A stretch of DNA of 64,000 bases from Oscillospiraceae bacterium (GCA_009780345.1 WRAG01000008.1:1-64000); one strand, 5' to 3'; shown: positions 1-10,111, counted from the stretch's first letter. The notes: generated by a model not told the origin, from the letters alone. Numbers and translations: made by a program.

Positions 1-3000
1 CCGATTTGAGAGTGGCTCGTAAACGAACGTCGTTTCTTGTTCTTTTCTATCCCTTGATGCGACTAGCCTGCCCAACTCATCATATGCGAAATATTCGCTC
101 ATGCCAAGCGCGTCCGAGCGGCGAAGAAGGCGCCCCAAATTATCGAATTCGTTTGTTTGGATTGTTAAGTCGTTGGAAACGACCTCAAGAATATTGCCTA
201 ACGCGTCGTAAGTGTACTCAAACCTATTCTCCATCGGGTCGATAACCTCTATAAGCCGCCCAACCGGGTCGTAGTGAAAATTTGTCCACTTTTCCATTGG
301 GCTTCTCGTTCTTCTCACATTACTCATATGATCGAATTCGGTTAAGGTAGTTGCATACCTGCCGGCACTTATTCTGACATCGCTTTGCACCGCCCGCCCA
401 ACTTCGTCAAAATGAGTTGTTGTGTTAGTGTGACCGGCGTTTGACACTGTAACCGTGCGCTCAAAGTCGTTGTACACTATGCTTTGATGCCCCAAAGCAT
501 TGTTTGGCAGATTATGTTGGAAATGACCGACAGAAGTCACGCGGTTCAGGCTGTCATGCTGAAAAACAGAGAAATTTCCATTCGCGTCGTAAACTCTCTC
601 AATATTATGACTTCCCGGTCTGTGAACATATCTGTTTAAAATTCTTTCATTTTCACTATTCCAACTCTGATCAAGTTCGGTTCGTTTAAGCGGGCGTCCT
701 AAACCGTCAAAGTAAGCAAAAGTAACATAGCTACCATTGTATATTGTAGCTATTACATTTTCTCCGCCATTTGCGCCCTTAATACTGTACTCGATAAGAA
801 CATTTGAACTATCAGGGTTAGTCGTACTTGTTCTCCAACCAACTGCGTTATAAGTATGGTGGGTATGACGACCTAAAGCGTCAGTTTCTCTTATAACTTG
901 CCCGAAGTGGTTGTACAAAAAAGAAACTTCTATCTCTTGCTCATCCTCAAGTGTGAAGTCAGCAGAAGCGCTTGTGTTAGTCGCGTTTGTTATCATGCTT
1001 GCTACTCGCACGCCGGCGGGGTCATAAGCAAATGTAGTTGTGCGAATGTCTCCTAAGCACGACGAGCTTAAAGTTTCTGTCATTACATTCCCAGGTTGAG
1101 CAGCAAAATATGTAAATGCTCTTGTAACAGTACGCACGGCGTCGTCCGATCTATACCTGGTACTTATAGACATTATTCTTGCGTTGTTTAACCTGGCATT
1201 GCCCGGAACCGCAAATAAAGTGTTTTGCGTAGTTATCACGTTTGCGGCTTCAGGGCGATTAAAAATTTGCTCAAACTGTTGAGCGTTTGAAATTATTGCT
1301 CTTGATTGCAGCGGCGTTCCTAAAAATTGCGCAAACTGAATCGTTCGCAAAGGTATAAAAAACGGGTTTTCATCAAGTTCAAATATATCATTAGGCGTGT
1401 AATAAGCCGTACCAGGGGAGCCAGAAATGCGATAATTCCTGCTATACAAAGGTTCAGGAAAAATTTTAGGAATATAGCCATAATAATATTTCGTTTCGTT
1501 CCCCAAAACATCCGTATGGCTTAGTAATATGTTTCTTCCTCTGTATGCCGTTCTGTCCCTTGGTCTACCGTTCCGTGCCACTTGGCCTCTAAATTTCACC
1601 ATGCTTCTTACAGGAAAATATACCCATGATTCTTGACTACGCGGAACTATATTATCTGTATTTGATATTATATATTGTGCGCTTGTTTTGTCAGCAAATC
1701 TTGTATTAAACCGCCAATTTCTAGCTAATATAAGTTGATTAACCTCATTGTAATCATATCTTGTTATTAAAGTAAGATTTCTCAAAACATGATTAGCATC
1801 ATTAACATCAAATGTTGTCATCGTGTTGATTTTATTATGCCTATAGTTAAAGGTGGTTCTTGTTCTTACTCCATTTTGTATTCGCGTGGTGGAATAGGTA
1901 AAATCAGTAAACCGAGTATCGTCATAAACAGGATCCCACCAAAGGTCAGGATCAGGATTGTGAAAACGACCAATTCTATAAACATATCCATATCCACCAT
2001 CAGCATTATTTATAAAACCAAGCGTGTTTCCTGAAATTAGTGGATTATTATCATTAAATGTAGTGTCAGGCTCAAAACCATCAACGAATCCGGAAAAATC
2101 GTTTTCATATTCATATTTTACGCTAAACCCGGACGAATCCCTAACTTCAGAAACCCTATAAGCCCAACGTGCCATTGCGTTAAGGGTATTAATTTGCTCT
2201 CGAAAAAATCTTCGTGTCCTTAAATCGTATTCATAATCAATTTCGGTGTATCCGCCGGTTTGATAATCAATTCTCGACAGCAAAAAATTGTTTGTTTGTT
2301 GCCGATGATTGCTCCCCTCTACAGGTCTGAACATTTTGTTATCTAAATTATGATATGTAAAGCTTGTCGTATGTCCAAGCGCATCCGTTATTCCTGTAAG
2401 AAGCGGCGCATAGCCATGTAGATTACGGAGTTGAGGATTGGGAAATTCACCCCATTCTCTAAATCGCCGATATTCCAAATTAAGAGTTATAACTTGGTTG
2501 TTTGGCGCTCCTTCAAGCCTTATCCTAATTTCGTTCATTCTTAGATTAAAGCCCGCGCCGCTGTGAATATATTCTATTTTAATAGCATTGCCGGCATTAT
2601 CAGATATTCTGGTCAAAAATTGAAAAGCAGGATGATAACGGCTGTTAGCGTGGGCATTGCCAAACTTGCTCAATGCGCTTCTATATGTATAATCAATTCT
2701 ATTTCCCATATTATCTTCAACGCTTAAAAGTTTTCCGAAACGAGCACAAAACGTTTCTATAAGTTGCCCGTTGTTATGTGATAATACGTATATGCCGGGA
2801 TGCTGCTCAACGCTAGTCACATCAGGTCTGATAAAACGAAGCTCCATATCTTGCAATTTATAGTTTCTAAGCCGAATTATTCGACCATCAGGTTCAGTAG
2901 TTGGAGTATTGTAATAAACCTCAAATTCGAATGAACTTCCGTTTGCGAGTCGCAACTGTTTTCTATACGACATCGTAGTAGTTTGCCACAATCTACTGAT

Positions 3001-3537
3001 TGATGACAATCCAAAAGACCATCCTGTCATGACTTGTACAGGCGAACTCATCGGCTCAATCGCCGCATCTGACGAATTGTACTGAATATTCAACCCAAAC
3101 GGCAAACCTGTTCCGTTATTCACGGAAAACAGGTTGTGCGTATACGTCAATGCGCCTGACACAAGCGAAACCTGCGTATTATTCCCACTTGCGACGTTAA
3201 ACGGCGACGCGATCGAAATCGGAATTATATCCATTCCGTCAACCGCGTTGAAAGGCTCAATCATCAACGCTTCCATCAACTCTTCAAATTCCTCTTCTTC
3301 ATAATAAATCTCATCGTAACTTTCTGATATATATTCTAATTCTTCCGTTAATTCGGTTATATATTCTTCTATAATTTCAGCCTCTCGTTCTGCCATCAAA
3401 TCCTGTAACGGAGTAAAGCTTGGCATCGGAATCTCTCTATGCATATTTGCGGCAACGCTAAAGCTAAGCCCCGGCATTATTCCCGCAATCATAACAATCG
3501 CTAAAATAAGTGATAATATTCTCCCTTTTCTCAACAT
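1..3537 (-). CDS. RHS/YD-repeat secreted protein, partial (continues past left edge)
   Basis: Reverse strand from ATG at 3537 (MLRKGRILSLILAIVMIAGIMPGLSFS signal peptide). The same frame at the left edge reads FHYDPVGRLIEVIDPMENRFEYTYDALGNILEVV...YDELGRLVASRD, typical YD repeats. Absent from the ORF track because no stop lies in the window. I did not translate every codon in between. Confidence 0.85.
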   Translation of the reverse strand, partial: MLRKGRILSLILAIVMIAGIMPGLSFSVAANMHREIPMPSFTPLQDLMAEREAEIIEEYITELTEELEYISESYDEIYYEEEEFEELMEALMIEPFNAVDGMDIIPISIASPFNVASGNNTQVSLVSGALTYTHNLFSVNNGTGLPFGLNIQYNSSDAAIEPMSSPVQVMTGWSFGLSSISRLWQTTTMSYRKQLRLANGSSFEFEVYYNTPTTEPDGRIIRLRNYKLQDMELRFIRPDVTSVEQHPGIYVLSHNNGQLIETFCARFGKLLSVEDNMGNRIDYTYRSALSKFGNAHANSRYHPAFQFLTRISDNAGNAIKIEYIHSGAGFNLRMNEIRIRLEGAPNNQVITLNLEYRRFREWGEFPNPQLRNLHGYAPLLTGITDALGHTTSFTYHNLDNKMFRPVEGSNHRQQTNNFLLSRIDYQTGGYTEIDYEYDLRTRRFFREQINTLNAMARWAYRVSEVRDSSGFSVKYEYENDFSGFVDGFEPDTTFNDNNPLISGNTLGFINNADGGYGYVYRIGRFHNPDPDLWWDPVYDDTRFTDFTYSTTRIQNGVRTRTTFNYRHNKINTMTTFDVNDANHVLRNLTLITRYDYNEVNQLILARNWRFNTRFADKTSAQYIISNTDNIVPRSQESWVYFPVRSMVKFRGQVARNGRPRDRTAYRGRNILLSHTDVLGNETKYYYGYIPKIFPEPLYSRNYRISGSPGTAYYTPNDIFELDENPFFIPLRTIQFAQFLGTPLQSRAIISNAQQFEQIFNRPEAANVITTQNTLFAVPGNARLNNARIMSISTRYRSDDAVRTVTRAFTYFAAQPGNVMTETLSSSCLGDIRTTTFAYDPAGVRVASMITNATNTSASADFTLEDEQEIEVSFLYNHFGQVIRETDALGRHTHHTYNAVGWRTSTTNPDSSNVLIEYSIKGANGGENVIATIYNGSYVTFAYFDGLGRPLKRTELDQSWNSENERILNRYVHRPGSHNIERVYDANGNFSVFQHDSLNRVTSVGHFQHNLPNNALGHQSIVYNDFERTVTVSNAGHTNTTTHFDEVGRAVQSDVRISAGRYATTLTEFDHMSNVRRTRSPMEKWTNFHYDPVGRLIEVIDPMENRFEYTYDALGNILEVVSNDLTIQTNEFDNLGRLLRRSDALGMSEYFAYDELGRLVASRDRKEQETTFVYEPLSNR

Positions 3538-3586
3538 ATATTTTTACCTCTCTTCTTTAATTTTGTCATGACGTTTGTTCGCGGCG

Positions 3587-6577
3587 TTAAATCGTAACAT
3601 TATGAATTTTACGTCTTTTAAGAGCGTTTTCAAATATAAGATAACTGCCTTCTATTCTAAGATTTATACCGACTTCGTCAACTTTAAGAACACTACTCCC
3701 ATTTGGCGAATGCCTGTATATCCTGCCGCCATTATTCCAGTTAGCGTAAAAAATATCATTTCCGTCAGTCACGATATAGAACGGATTGCACTTTGTGCGA
3801 ATCGCTTCAACACGATTTTCAGAAAGATTCCACCTTTTTAGTCTGTTAGGAAAAATTCCAATTTCATCCGTATAAACAGTTAATCCACTTGAACGGAAAT
3901 AGATATAATTTCCGGCTAAAGCAAGCCAAGTCGCTGCGTTCTCATAAATTGGGTCTCCATTTTTATATAGCCTTCCGCCTGACGCCATGTTAGAGTAGAA
4001 TTCGTTTCCATTTACCGTAATCAAAAATTCTTTCTCTGACCCTGCTGCGCCACCTTCTCCCAATGGCACCGTAAGAGTCGGGCGTCTGCTCGCATTCGCC
4101 GGAGTTTGCCTTGTAGAAGCCGCAACAATAAGCGCGTTTCCGTCCAAATTGTACAAAACGATTCCAAAGCTTCTCGCGTTAGAGTTCTCACGAAAATATC
4201 TCTGCAACGCGGCGGTCAAATCAATTTCGAAAAACCTGTTCAATCGCGTATAAACTTCACCCGCGCCATTTAAAAACATATGCTCTGAAACCGCATCAGG
4301 GTTCGTTCTAAAATGCTCGCGCGCCGTAATCCCCGCGTCAAACGCGTTAAGGGAAGACATGCCGCGCCGAATTGCATTATCAGGCACCACGCGAACGTTA
4401 ATCGCGCGCGACTGAGCCGTTCCGAATGCTGAAGGATTCGGCGGAGTGGTCACAAACAAACTAAGTACCGCTCTGTCGTTGCCTCTGCCGCTTGCGTTTA
4501 TAATTCCATCAATTTCTGCCATGCTTAAATTAAATCTCATAAATGTTTCGCGATACGCGCCGTTTAAATTAGTCGCTATATGATTTTGGCCAATTACCAA
4601 ATCAGCATTTTCCGGTTGCGGAGCCGTTCCGTGTCCACTTGACACTATCTCTGCTCTTGTTTGCGCATTTACCCCCAAATCACTACGAATAAATAAATCA
4701 ACTGTCGGATCAACTATAGATACAGGAACCGTCGGAGGCGAAGCAGCTCCCGGTATTGATAAATACGGTCTTTGATTCATAGGAGTAGAATTTCTATGCG
4801 CTAAAGCAATCATAAGACCATTTCCTCTTAGATTCGACAAAACAAACGCAAAACTTCTTGCGTTAGGATTTTCTCTAAAATATCTTTGCAACGGCTCTGT
4901 TAAGTCAAAGTTAACAAAACCATCAACTATCATTGACGAAACCTGCGACGGATTATATATTCTATCCGATTGCGCGTCGGGACGCACAATATTATATCTA
5001 AAGTGTTCTCGCGCCGTAATTCCTACCCTAAACGCGTCGTAAGCACTCATCCATGCACCGAGTTGTCGCGGATTCGCACGGCTAGGATACATAGTGTTTA
5101 CGAAGCCTGCTTTTTCAGCCGGAAGCAAGTGTAAATCAATATGCCGCTGCACCGCTGTGCCGTGTGCGTGAGTTATGAACAGATTAAAAGTTATTTTATC
5201 ATCGCCGACGCCCGAAACGTTCATAATCGAATATATCATCGCGGCTCTTTCTACAGGATCTATAGGCAAATCAAATCTTACAAAAGTTTCGCGATGCGCG
5301 CCCTCCTGGTTGGTTGAAGCATGATCCATACCTATAACCAACTGGTTACCTTGATTAGGACTATGCCAAATAAGCCCATTTGCGTTCTGATTACGATATG
5401 ATTCGGCATTTTGCGGTTGCAAACCTCTATCGTGCCGGACAAATAAGTTCGCCGCAGGATAGAGTGTGGTGGATGGGATATTTATAATCTCCACCGTTAC
5501 TGTGCCGGAAAACATGCCGCTCGGCCAACCTTGACTCATTATAATATGAGTCCAGCGATATGAAGCATGCTGATTTTCTTGTAAATTCCACGAAAACCAA
5601 CCATTGTTATAGCTTCCTCCGGGACTAATACTATTTAAAATCGGTGAAATCAAATCCCCGTGTTCATTTCGAATAATATTTTGAGCGGCGCTTCGAAAAA
5701 TCTGCTTTGTAACCCTTTGCTCCCAAATTCCAATCGATGCCCCCGACAATCTTATCAAATGCTCTATTGGTGAAATATCATAAATGCGATTGCCGTCCAA
5801 TTCAAGTGACGACCACCAATTATTAGCTAACCCGGATAGTGGTGAAAGATCGCTTATATCGTGGTTACCTGCCCAAAATGACGTTATATTACTAAGAAAT
5901 TGCATACCTTCTATGCTTCTAACTCTTGATTCAGAGTTCGAAAGATTACAAATAAAAATACCGAATATACTATCCAACTGTATTTGAGAAATACGAGCAT
6001 AAACATTTCCGCCTGTGAATGTTCTTGCAATTTCTCGTTGTAATACCGGGTCAGGGAAAACTTGATTAATCGGCGTTGAATACGACAAAGTTGCCGCGCT
6101 TGCACTCGTTGCCATAATTGCCATTGGCATAATTATATTAAGATTTTCATTTAAATCATCAATCGTCAAAATACGATTGTTGATTAAATTTTCAATATTT
6201 TCAGGAATATAAATTTCTGACATACTAATTTCGTTTGACGAGCGTACATCACGTTCATTACCATTCGAACGCTCATTCATACGGATAAAATCCATAACTT
6301 GCATGACTTCGTCCAAACTTGCGAACGCGCCGTTTAAAATCGCGTCAGCCCGCTCAGGCGCAATGAGGTCGCGCTCAATTGTTCTTTGCGGAAAGTCCGG
6401 CGAAAAACTTGTCAATAAATCCAATTCCACTTCAAACGAAGTTTCTTCAGTTTCACTAACTAAAATCTCGTCAGCAATAGTAATCTCATCATCATAGTCC
6501 GCAATCGCCCACAACACGCCAATCGACAGCATGAATATCATCGCGATTGTTAAGGTTAAAACTAATATCTTTCTCAT
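3587..6577 (-). CDS. Secreted protein with LRR-like segment, two DNRLRE-type domains and C-terminal DUF5050-like repeats
   Basis: 996 aa ORF with signal peptide; LRR-like 'ISDLSPLSGLANNWWSSLELDGNRIYDISPIEHL'; two similar 'LFVRHDRG.../LFIRSDLG... ETF(V/M)RFDL' domains; C-terminal 'NGNEFYSNMASGGRLYKNGDPIYENAATWLALAGNYIYF'. Confidence 0.8.
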   Translation of the reverse strand: MRKILVLTLTIAMIFMLSIGVLWAIADYDDEITIADEILVSETEETSFEVELDLLTSFSPDFPQRTIERDLIAPERADAILNGAFASLDEVMQVMDFIRMNERSNGNERDVRSSNEISMSEIYIPENIENLINNRILTIDDLNENLNIIMPMAIMATSASAATLSYSTPINQVFPDPVLQREIARTFTGGNVYARISQIQLDSIFGIFICNLSNSESRVRSIEGMQFLSNITSFWAGNHDISDLSPLSGLANNWWSSLELDGNRIYDISPIEHLIRLSGASIGIWEQRVTKQIFRSAAQNIIRNEHGDLISPILNSISPGGSYNNGWFSWNLQENQHASYRWTHIIMSQGWPSGMFSGTVTVEIINIPSTTLYPAANLFVRHDRGLQPQNAESYRNQNANGLIWHSPNQGNQLVIGMDHASTNQEGAHRETFVRFDLPIDPVERAAMIYSIMNVSGVGDDKITFNLFITHAHGTAVQRHIDLHLLPAEKAGFVNTMYPSRANPRQLGAWMSAYDAFRVGITAREHFRYNIVRPDAQSDRIYNPSQVSSMIVDGFVNFDLTEPLQRYFRENPNARSFAFVLSNLRGNGLMIALAHRNSTPMNQRPYLSIPGAASPPTVPVSIVDPTVDLFIRSDLGVNAQTRAEIVSSGHGTAPQPENADLVIGQNHIATNLNGAYRETFMRFNLSMAEIDGIINASGRGNDRAVLSLFVTTPPNPSAFGTAQSRAINVRVVPDNAIRRGMSSLNAFDAGITAREHFRTNPDAVSEHMFLNGAGEVYTRLNRFFEIDLTAALQRYFRENSNARSFGIVLYNLDGNALIVAASTRQTPANASRRPTLTVPLGEGGAAGSEKEFLITVNGNEFYSNMASGGRLYKNGDPIYENAATWLALAGNYIYFRSSGLTVYTDEIGIFPNRLKRWNLSENRVEAIRTKCNPFYIVTDGNDIFYANWNNGGRIYRHSPNGSSVLKVDEVGINLRIEGSYLIFENALKRRKIHNVTI

Positions 6578-6674
6578 TTGTTTATCTCCCCTTCGATTTG
6601 GTTTTGTTTTCCGGTTTTCTCCCCCTCATACCTCTAACTATCGCATCGCAATCGCCTCCTGATTCGTAAATTTA

Positions 6675-6844
6675 AAAAATGCCGAACATAGCTGATTATA
6701 ACAGCTACACTCGGCATAACCTTTTGTTTATTCGACCAAAAATAACACAAAAAACACATTTTTCAAAAAACACTTGATTAATTGTAAATTTTTGGTTATA
6801 ATATTATTGGTCACAATAAGTGTTAGCATCTCTGGTGTGCTATT
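6675..6844. repeat. Left arm of long inverted repeat
   Basis: Near-identical to the reverse complement of 7130..7303. Core: cataaccttttgtttattcgaccaaaaataacacaaaaaacacatttttcaaaaaa...gtgttagcatctct. Confidence 0.9.
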
Positions 6845-6956
6845 ACTTAGGGAGTTGATGGTGTTGGTAGCGCTGTCAACTCCTGTGACTTTCTATTTTT
6901 ATATTAATGTTGCTACTTAAGGTTCGCTAACACTTTGTTAACAAATCATTAACAGA

Positions 6957-6985
6957 ATTTTAATATTTTCCTCGAATTTTGTCAA
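6957..6985 (-). promoter_or_regulatory. Sigma-A-like promoter in the segment between the inverted repeats, pointing left
   Basis: Minus strand TTGACA-17 nt-TAAAAT (tgtcaa 6980-6985; atttta 6957-6962). Confidence 0.5.
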
Positions 6986-7129
6986 TACATAACTATAAAA
7001 CAGTTCATTGCAGTTCGTTTGACACAAACGAACAGATGAAAATTACAGACAAATTTTCTTTTTACATAAGCATCAAACTCGGATGTTTTATATAAAAAAT
7101 GTTAAACTTGCACAAAAAAATTCAAAAGC

Positions 7130-7303
7130 AATAGCACATCAGAGATGCTAACACTTATTGTGACCAATAATATTTCATACCAAAAATTTACAATTAACTA
7201 AGTGTTTTTTTGAAAAATGTGTTTTTTGTGTTATTTTTGGTCGAATAAACAAAAGGTTATGTCGAATGCAGCTGTTATATATTGCTACGCTTGGCCTTTT
7301 TAA
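7130..7303. repeat. Right arm of long inverted repeat
   Basis: Reverse complement matches 6675..6844 over ~145 nt with few mismatches, plus a weaker outer extension. Confidence 0.9.
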
Positions 7304-7339
7304 TTTATAAAAAAATGAAATCAAAAGTATAAACTAAAA

Positions 7340-7569
7340 ATCATGAGGAACGAAGGTATGAAAAGGTAATAAGTATAGGATTGGCGATAATATTGCAACT
7401 CACAACAGTTGGAACGAGAGCAATATATGAGCCTACATCGTTATGGCTAACTTTGGTTGGAGACTATATTCATTCTACAATTAATATTTCATCAAGAAAT
7501 ATATCAATAAATCTTTTCGACACTCGAATTCCGATTAACAATAATTTTACTAATGAGCAATATGTGTAA
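7340..7569 (+). pseudogene. Remnant of a paralogue of the 3587..6577 gene
   Basis: 'GTRAIYEPTSLWLTLVGDYI' resembles 'GDPIYENAATWLALAGNYIYF' of the 996 aa protein. Signal-peptide-like codons precede it (atgaaaagg..ataagtataggattggcgataatattg) with a frame break. Confidence 0.5.
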
Positions 7570-7691
7570 GTTTTGGTAAATGATAGGAATGTGTCTGTGC
7601 GTTACATTATACGTCCGGTACTTTTCAATTTAGAATAATAATTTTCTTGATTTTTTGTAAGTGCTGAGATATAATATGTGCGATATGAAAG

Positions 7692-9080
7692 GTGAGCTGG
7701 TTAATGAAAACTAAAAAATTTATTTGTTTGGTATTAACATTTGCTATAATATCTATGTTTATTTCAAATATGGTATATGCGAGAACTGCTGCAGATATAT
7801 CAGATACTATCACTGAAAATAGTAGCAATCTACCGTGGCGGTTGTATAGCGATGGTACTTTAGTGGTGGAAGAAGGTTTTATAAATTGGGACTGTAACAA
7901 TGTGCGTTTTTCTGAAGGACCGTGGGAGGAATACCGTGAATATATTTATAGAATTATTTTTACCGGTCCGGTTATTGGTGGAGAATCTTTACGAGGTCTA
8001 TTTACATATTTAAGAAATTTAACTGTAATAGAAGGTTTGGATTATTTTGATACTAGCAATGTTGTGAATATGCGGGATGTATTTGCCGACGCAAGCGGTT
8101 TGACGAGCTTAAACCTATCAAGTTGGGATACGAGTAATGTGACAGATATGAGCGGCATGTTTGAAGGAAATCATAGTCTAATGAATCTAGATATATCCAG
8201 CTTTGACACTCGTAATGTAACTAGTATGAGCAGTATGTTTGGAGGGGCGAGAAGATTAACAAATTTAGATTTGTCTAGTTTTGACACTCGTAATGTAATT
8301 GATATGCAACTTATGTTTTATCTAGCAACCGGTATAACAAATCTTAATTTGTCCAATTGGGATGTGAGTAATGTAACGCTTATGCATTCAATGTTTAGAG
8401 GTGCATCTTCTTTACGTCAGCTCACATTGTGTGAACATATTAGATTTATTATATTAGATAATGCATTAGGAGGCCCTGCATTGCCACCAGCACCTAACAA
8501 CGATGAATTTACAGGTTATTGGCAAAATGTAGGCGATGGAACGGTTGATAATCCGCAAGGTGAGTTTGTTTTTAGGTCAGACGAGCTAATGCGATACTAC
8601 GACGGCGCAATTCATGCCGACACTTGGGTTTGGCAACCGAGGAATGATGAATCCCCGCCTGAATTAAGCGTTCCCGCCGAACCAACCGCCGCAACCGTGC
8701 TTGTAAATGGTGAAAATGTGTCGTTTCAAGCGTATCATATAGGCGGACGAAACTTTTTCCGACTTCGTGATATTGCATACGTCCTAAATGGCACGTCAGC
8801 GCAGTTCAATGTTGGTTGGGACAACGAAAATAATGCGATTTTGTTGACTACCAATCAAGCATACGAAATCATCGGCGGTGAAATGGTGAATACAAGCGAT
8901 GGTGTGACAATAGCTAGTTCGACAGCGGCGACAATATTCCTTAATGGCGAAGAAATAAGTTTTACAGCGTATCATATTGGCGGGAACAACTATTTTATGT
9001 TGAGACATTTAGGATATGCTTTGGGATTTATTGTCGATTGGGATGAAGAAACAGGTACGATATTGATAATCACAAACTAA
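7692..9080 (+). CDS. BspA-like (DUF285) leucine-rich surface protein with C-terminal copper-amine-oxidase-N-like stalk domains
   Basis: Repeated 'NLDLSSFDTRNV..M..MF' motifs and C-terminal 'TAATVLVNGENVSFQAYHIGGRNFFRLRDIAYVL' repeats; signal peptide. Confidence 0.85.
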   Translation: MSWLMKTKKFICLVLTFAIISMFISNMVYARTAADISDTITENSSNLPWRLYSDGTLVVEEGFINWDCNNVRFSEGPWEEYREYIYRIIFTGPVIGGESLRGLFTYLRNLTVIEGLDYFDTSNVVNMRDVFADASGLTSLNLSSWDTSNVTDMSGMFEGNHSLMNLDISSFDTRNVTSMSSMFGGARRLTNLDLSSFDTRNVIDMQLMFYLATGITNLNLSNWDVSNVTLMHSMFRGASSLRQLTLCEHIRFIILDNALGGPALPPAPNNDEFTGYWQNVGDGTVDNPQGEFVFRSDELMRYYDGAIHADTWVWQPRNDESPPELSVPAEPTAATVLVNGENVSFQAYHIGGRNFFRLRDIAYVLNGTSAQFNVGWDNENNAILLTTNQAYEIIGGEMVNTSDGVTIASSTAATIFLNGEEISFTAYHIGGNNYFMLRHLGYALGFIVDWDEETGTILIITN

Positions 9081-9175
9081 AATTGTCAAGGTGGAGCGGT
9101 GGAGATTATTCGTTGCATTTGCTAAAAAATACAACCGACTACCTTGACAAAGGACAATCAAATATAATTATGTAA

Positions 9176-9215
9176 GGGGAATGACCGACCTTAAGTCGGG
9201 CATTCCCCTTAACCA
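9176..9215. terminator. Stem-loop between convergent genes
   Basis: aaggggaatgaccgacctt-aag-tcgggcattcccctt palindrome. Confidence 0.55.
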
Positions 9216-9249
9216 ACAATGGATAGATTTTGCAAAAAAAAACAGATTT

Positions 9250-9591
9250 TTAATGAGCGTGAGAAACCTTATCAGCAATAGCGGATTCAACAAATTGATT
9301 AAGCGAGATATTAGATAAAGCGGCGAATGAAGCAGCTTGTCTGTGTAAAACAGGGTCAATTCGCACGTTGAAACTTCCCTTGTATGACTTTTCCGGCTCT
9401 TTTCCGTTTTCGGCGCACATTTCGAGGTAATCGTCCACCGCTTCTGAAAAAGCAGATTTGATTTCGTCAACACTACTACCCTCGAATGAAACTAAATCGT
9501 TAATACCAAGTATTTTTCCAAAGAAGCAATTATCATCAGAAGAAAACTCTATTTTTCCAACATATCCGTTGTGTTCTAAAACATTATTCAT
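9250..9591 (-). CDS. hicB: HicB family antitoxin
   Basis: 'YVGKIEFSSDDNCFFGKILGINDLVSFEGSSVDEIKSAFSEAVDDYLEMCAENGKEPEKSYKGSFNVRIDPVLHRQAASFAALSNISLNQFVESAI' (HicB fold plus RHH). Start placed at MNNVLEHNGY (9591) within the longer ORF. Confidence 0.88.
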   Translation of the reverse strand: MNNVLEHNGYVGKIEFSSDDNCFFGKILGINDLVSFEGSSVDEIKSAFSEAVDDYLEMCAENGKEPEKSYKGSFNVRIDPVLHRQAASFAALSNISLNQFVESAIADKVSHAH

Positions 9592-9862
9592 TGACAAATC
9601 CCTCCTTTTTAAGCTCGTCAATCAGCATATTTATTAAATAATTTTTCAAAATCGGACTTGGGTGCGGTTTGTGTATTCTTATTGTGTGCTTTCTCTCGTT
9701 AATGAATCGCACCGCGCTTCCACTTGTTTTCCCTGCGTTGTGTTCTCTGTATCCCAAAGATGATAATAAAGTTTTTAATTCGTCAAAAGTAAAGTCTTTC
9801 GGCTTGGATAACAAACGCTTTAATAATTTTTGATTTTTACTCATATGTTGCTCCTTTTGCAA
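9584..9862 (-). CDS. hicA: HicA-like mRNA interferase toxin
   Basis: 'LLSSLGYREHNAGKTSGSAVRFINERKHTIRIHKPHPSPILKNYLINMLIDELKKEGFV'; overlaps hicB by 8 nt. Confidence 0.88.
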   Translation of the reverse strand: MQKEQHMSKNQKLLKRLLSKPKDFTFDELKTLLSSLGYREHNAGKTSGSAVRFINERKHTIRIHKPHPSPILKNYLINMLIDELKKEGFVNE

Positions 9863-9935
9863 CTAAAATATAGTTACATATTCATTATATAGTATATGTG
9901 ATATTTTGTCAACTATTTATGAAAAATTTATATAA

Positions 9936-10061
9936 ATTCTTCCGTATAAGGTTAAGGAATTGCTTGCCGGACTGATTAAGAAAGATAAAGACGAGAAAAA
10001 ACAGGCGAGAGAAACTCGACAAATAAAGAAAAAGAAGGGAATTGATTTTGGTGATAGGTAA
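9936..10061 (+). pseudogene. C-terminal tail without a start (ILPYKVKELLAGLIKKDKDEKKQARETRQIKKKKGIDFGDR)
   Basis: Open frame beginning directly after TAA with no start codon; lysine-rich tail. Confidence 0.35.
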
Positions 10062-10111
10062 CAGTATAAAAATAGGAAAATTTGGAATTATATATTATGG
10101 GGTGAAAAAAT

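Noticed and set aside
1320-1524. Overlapping small ORFs on both strands inside the RHS gene region
   Set aside because: The open RHS frame on the minus strand accounts for this region.
6675-7303. The inverted repeat as a simple MITE
   Set aside because: The left arm lies upstream of an intact surface gene and the right arm upstream of a paralogue remnant, so an inverted duplication of promoter regions fits better. No target duplication was seen. Not fully excluded.
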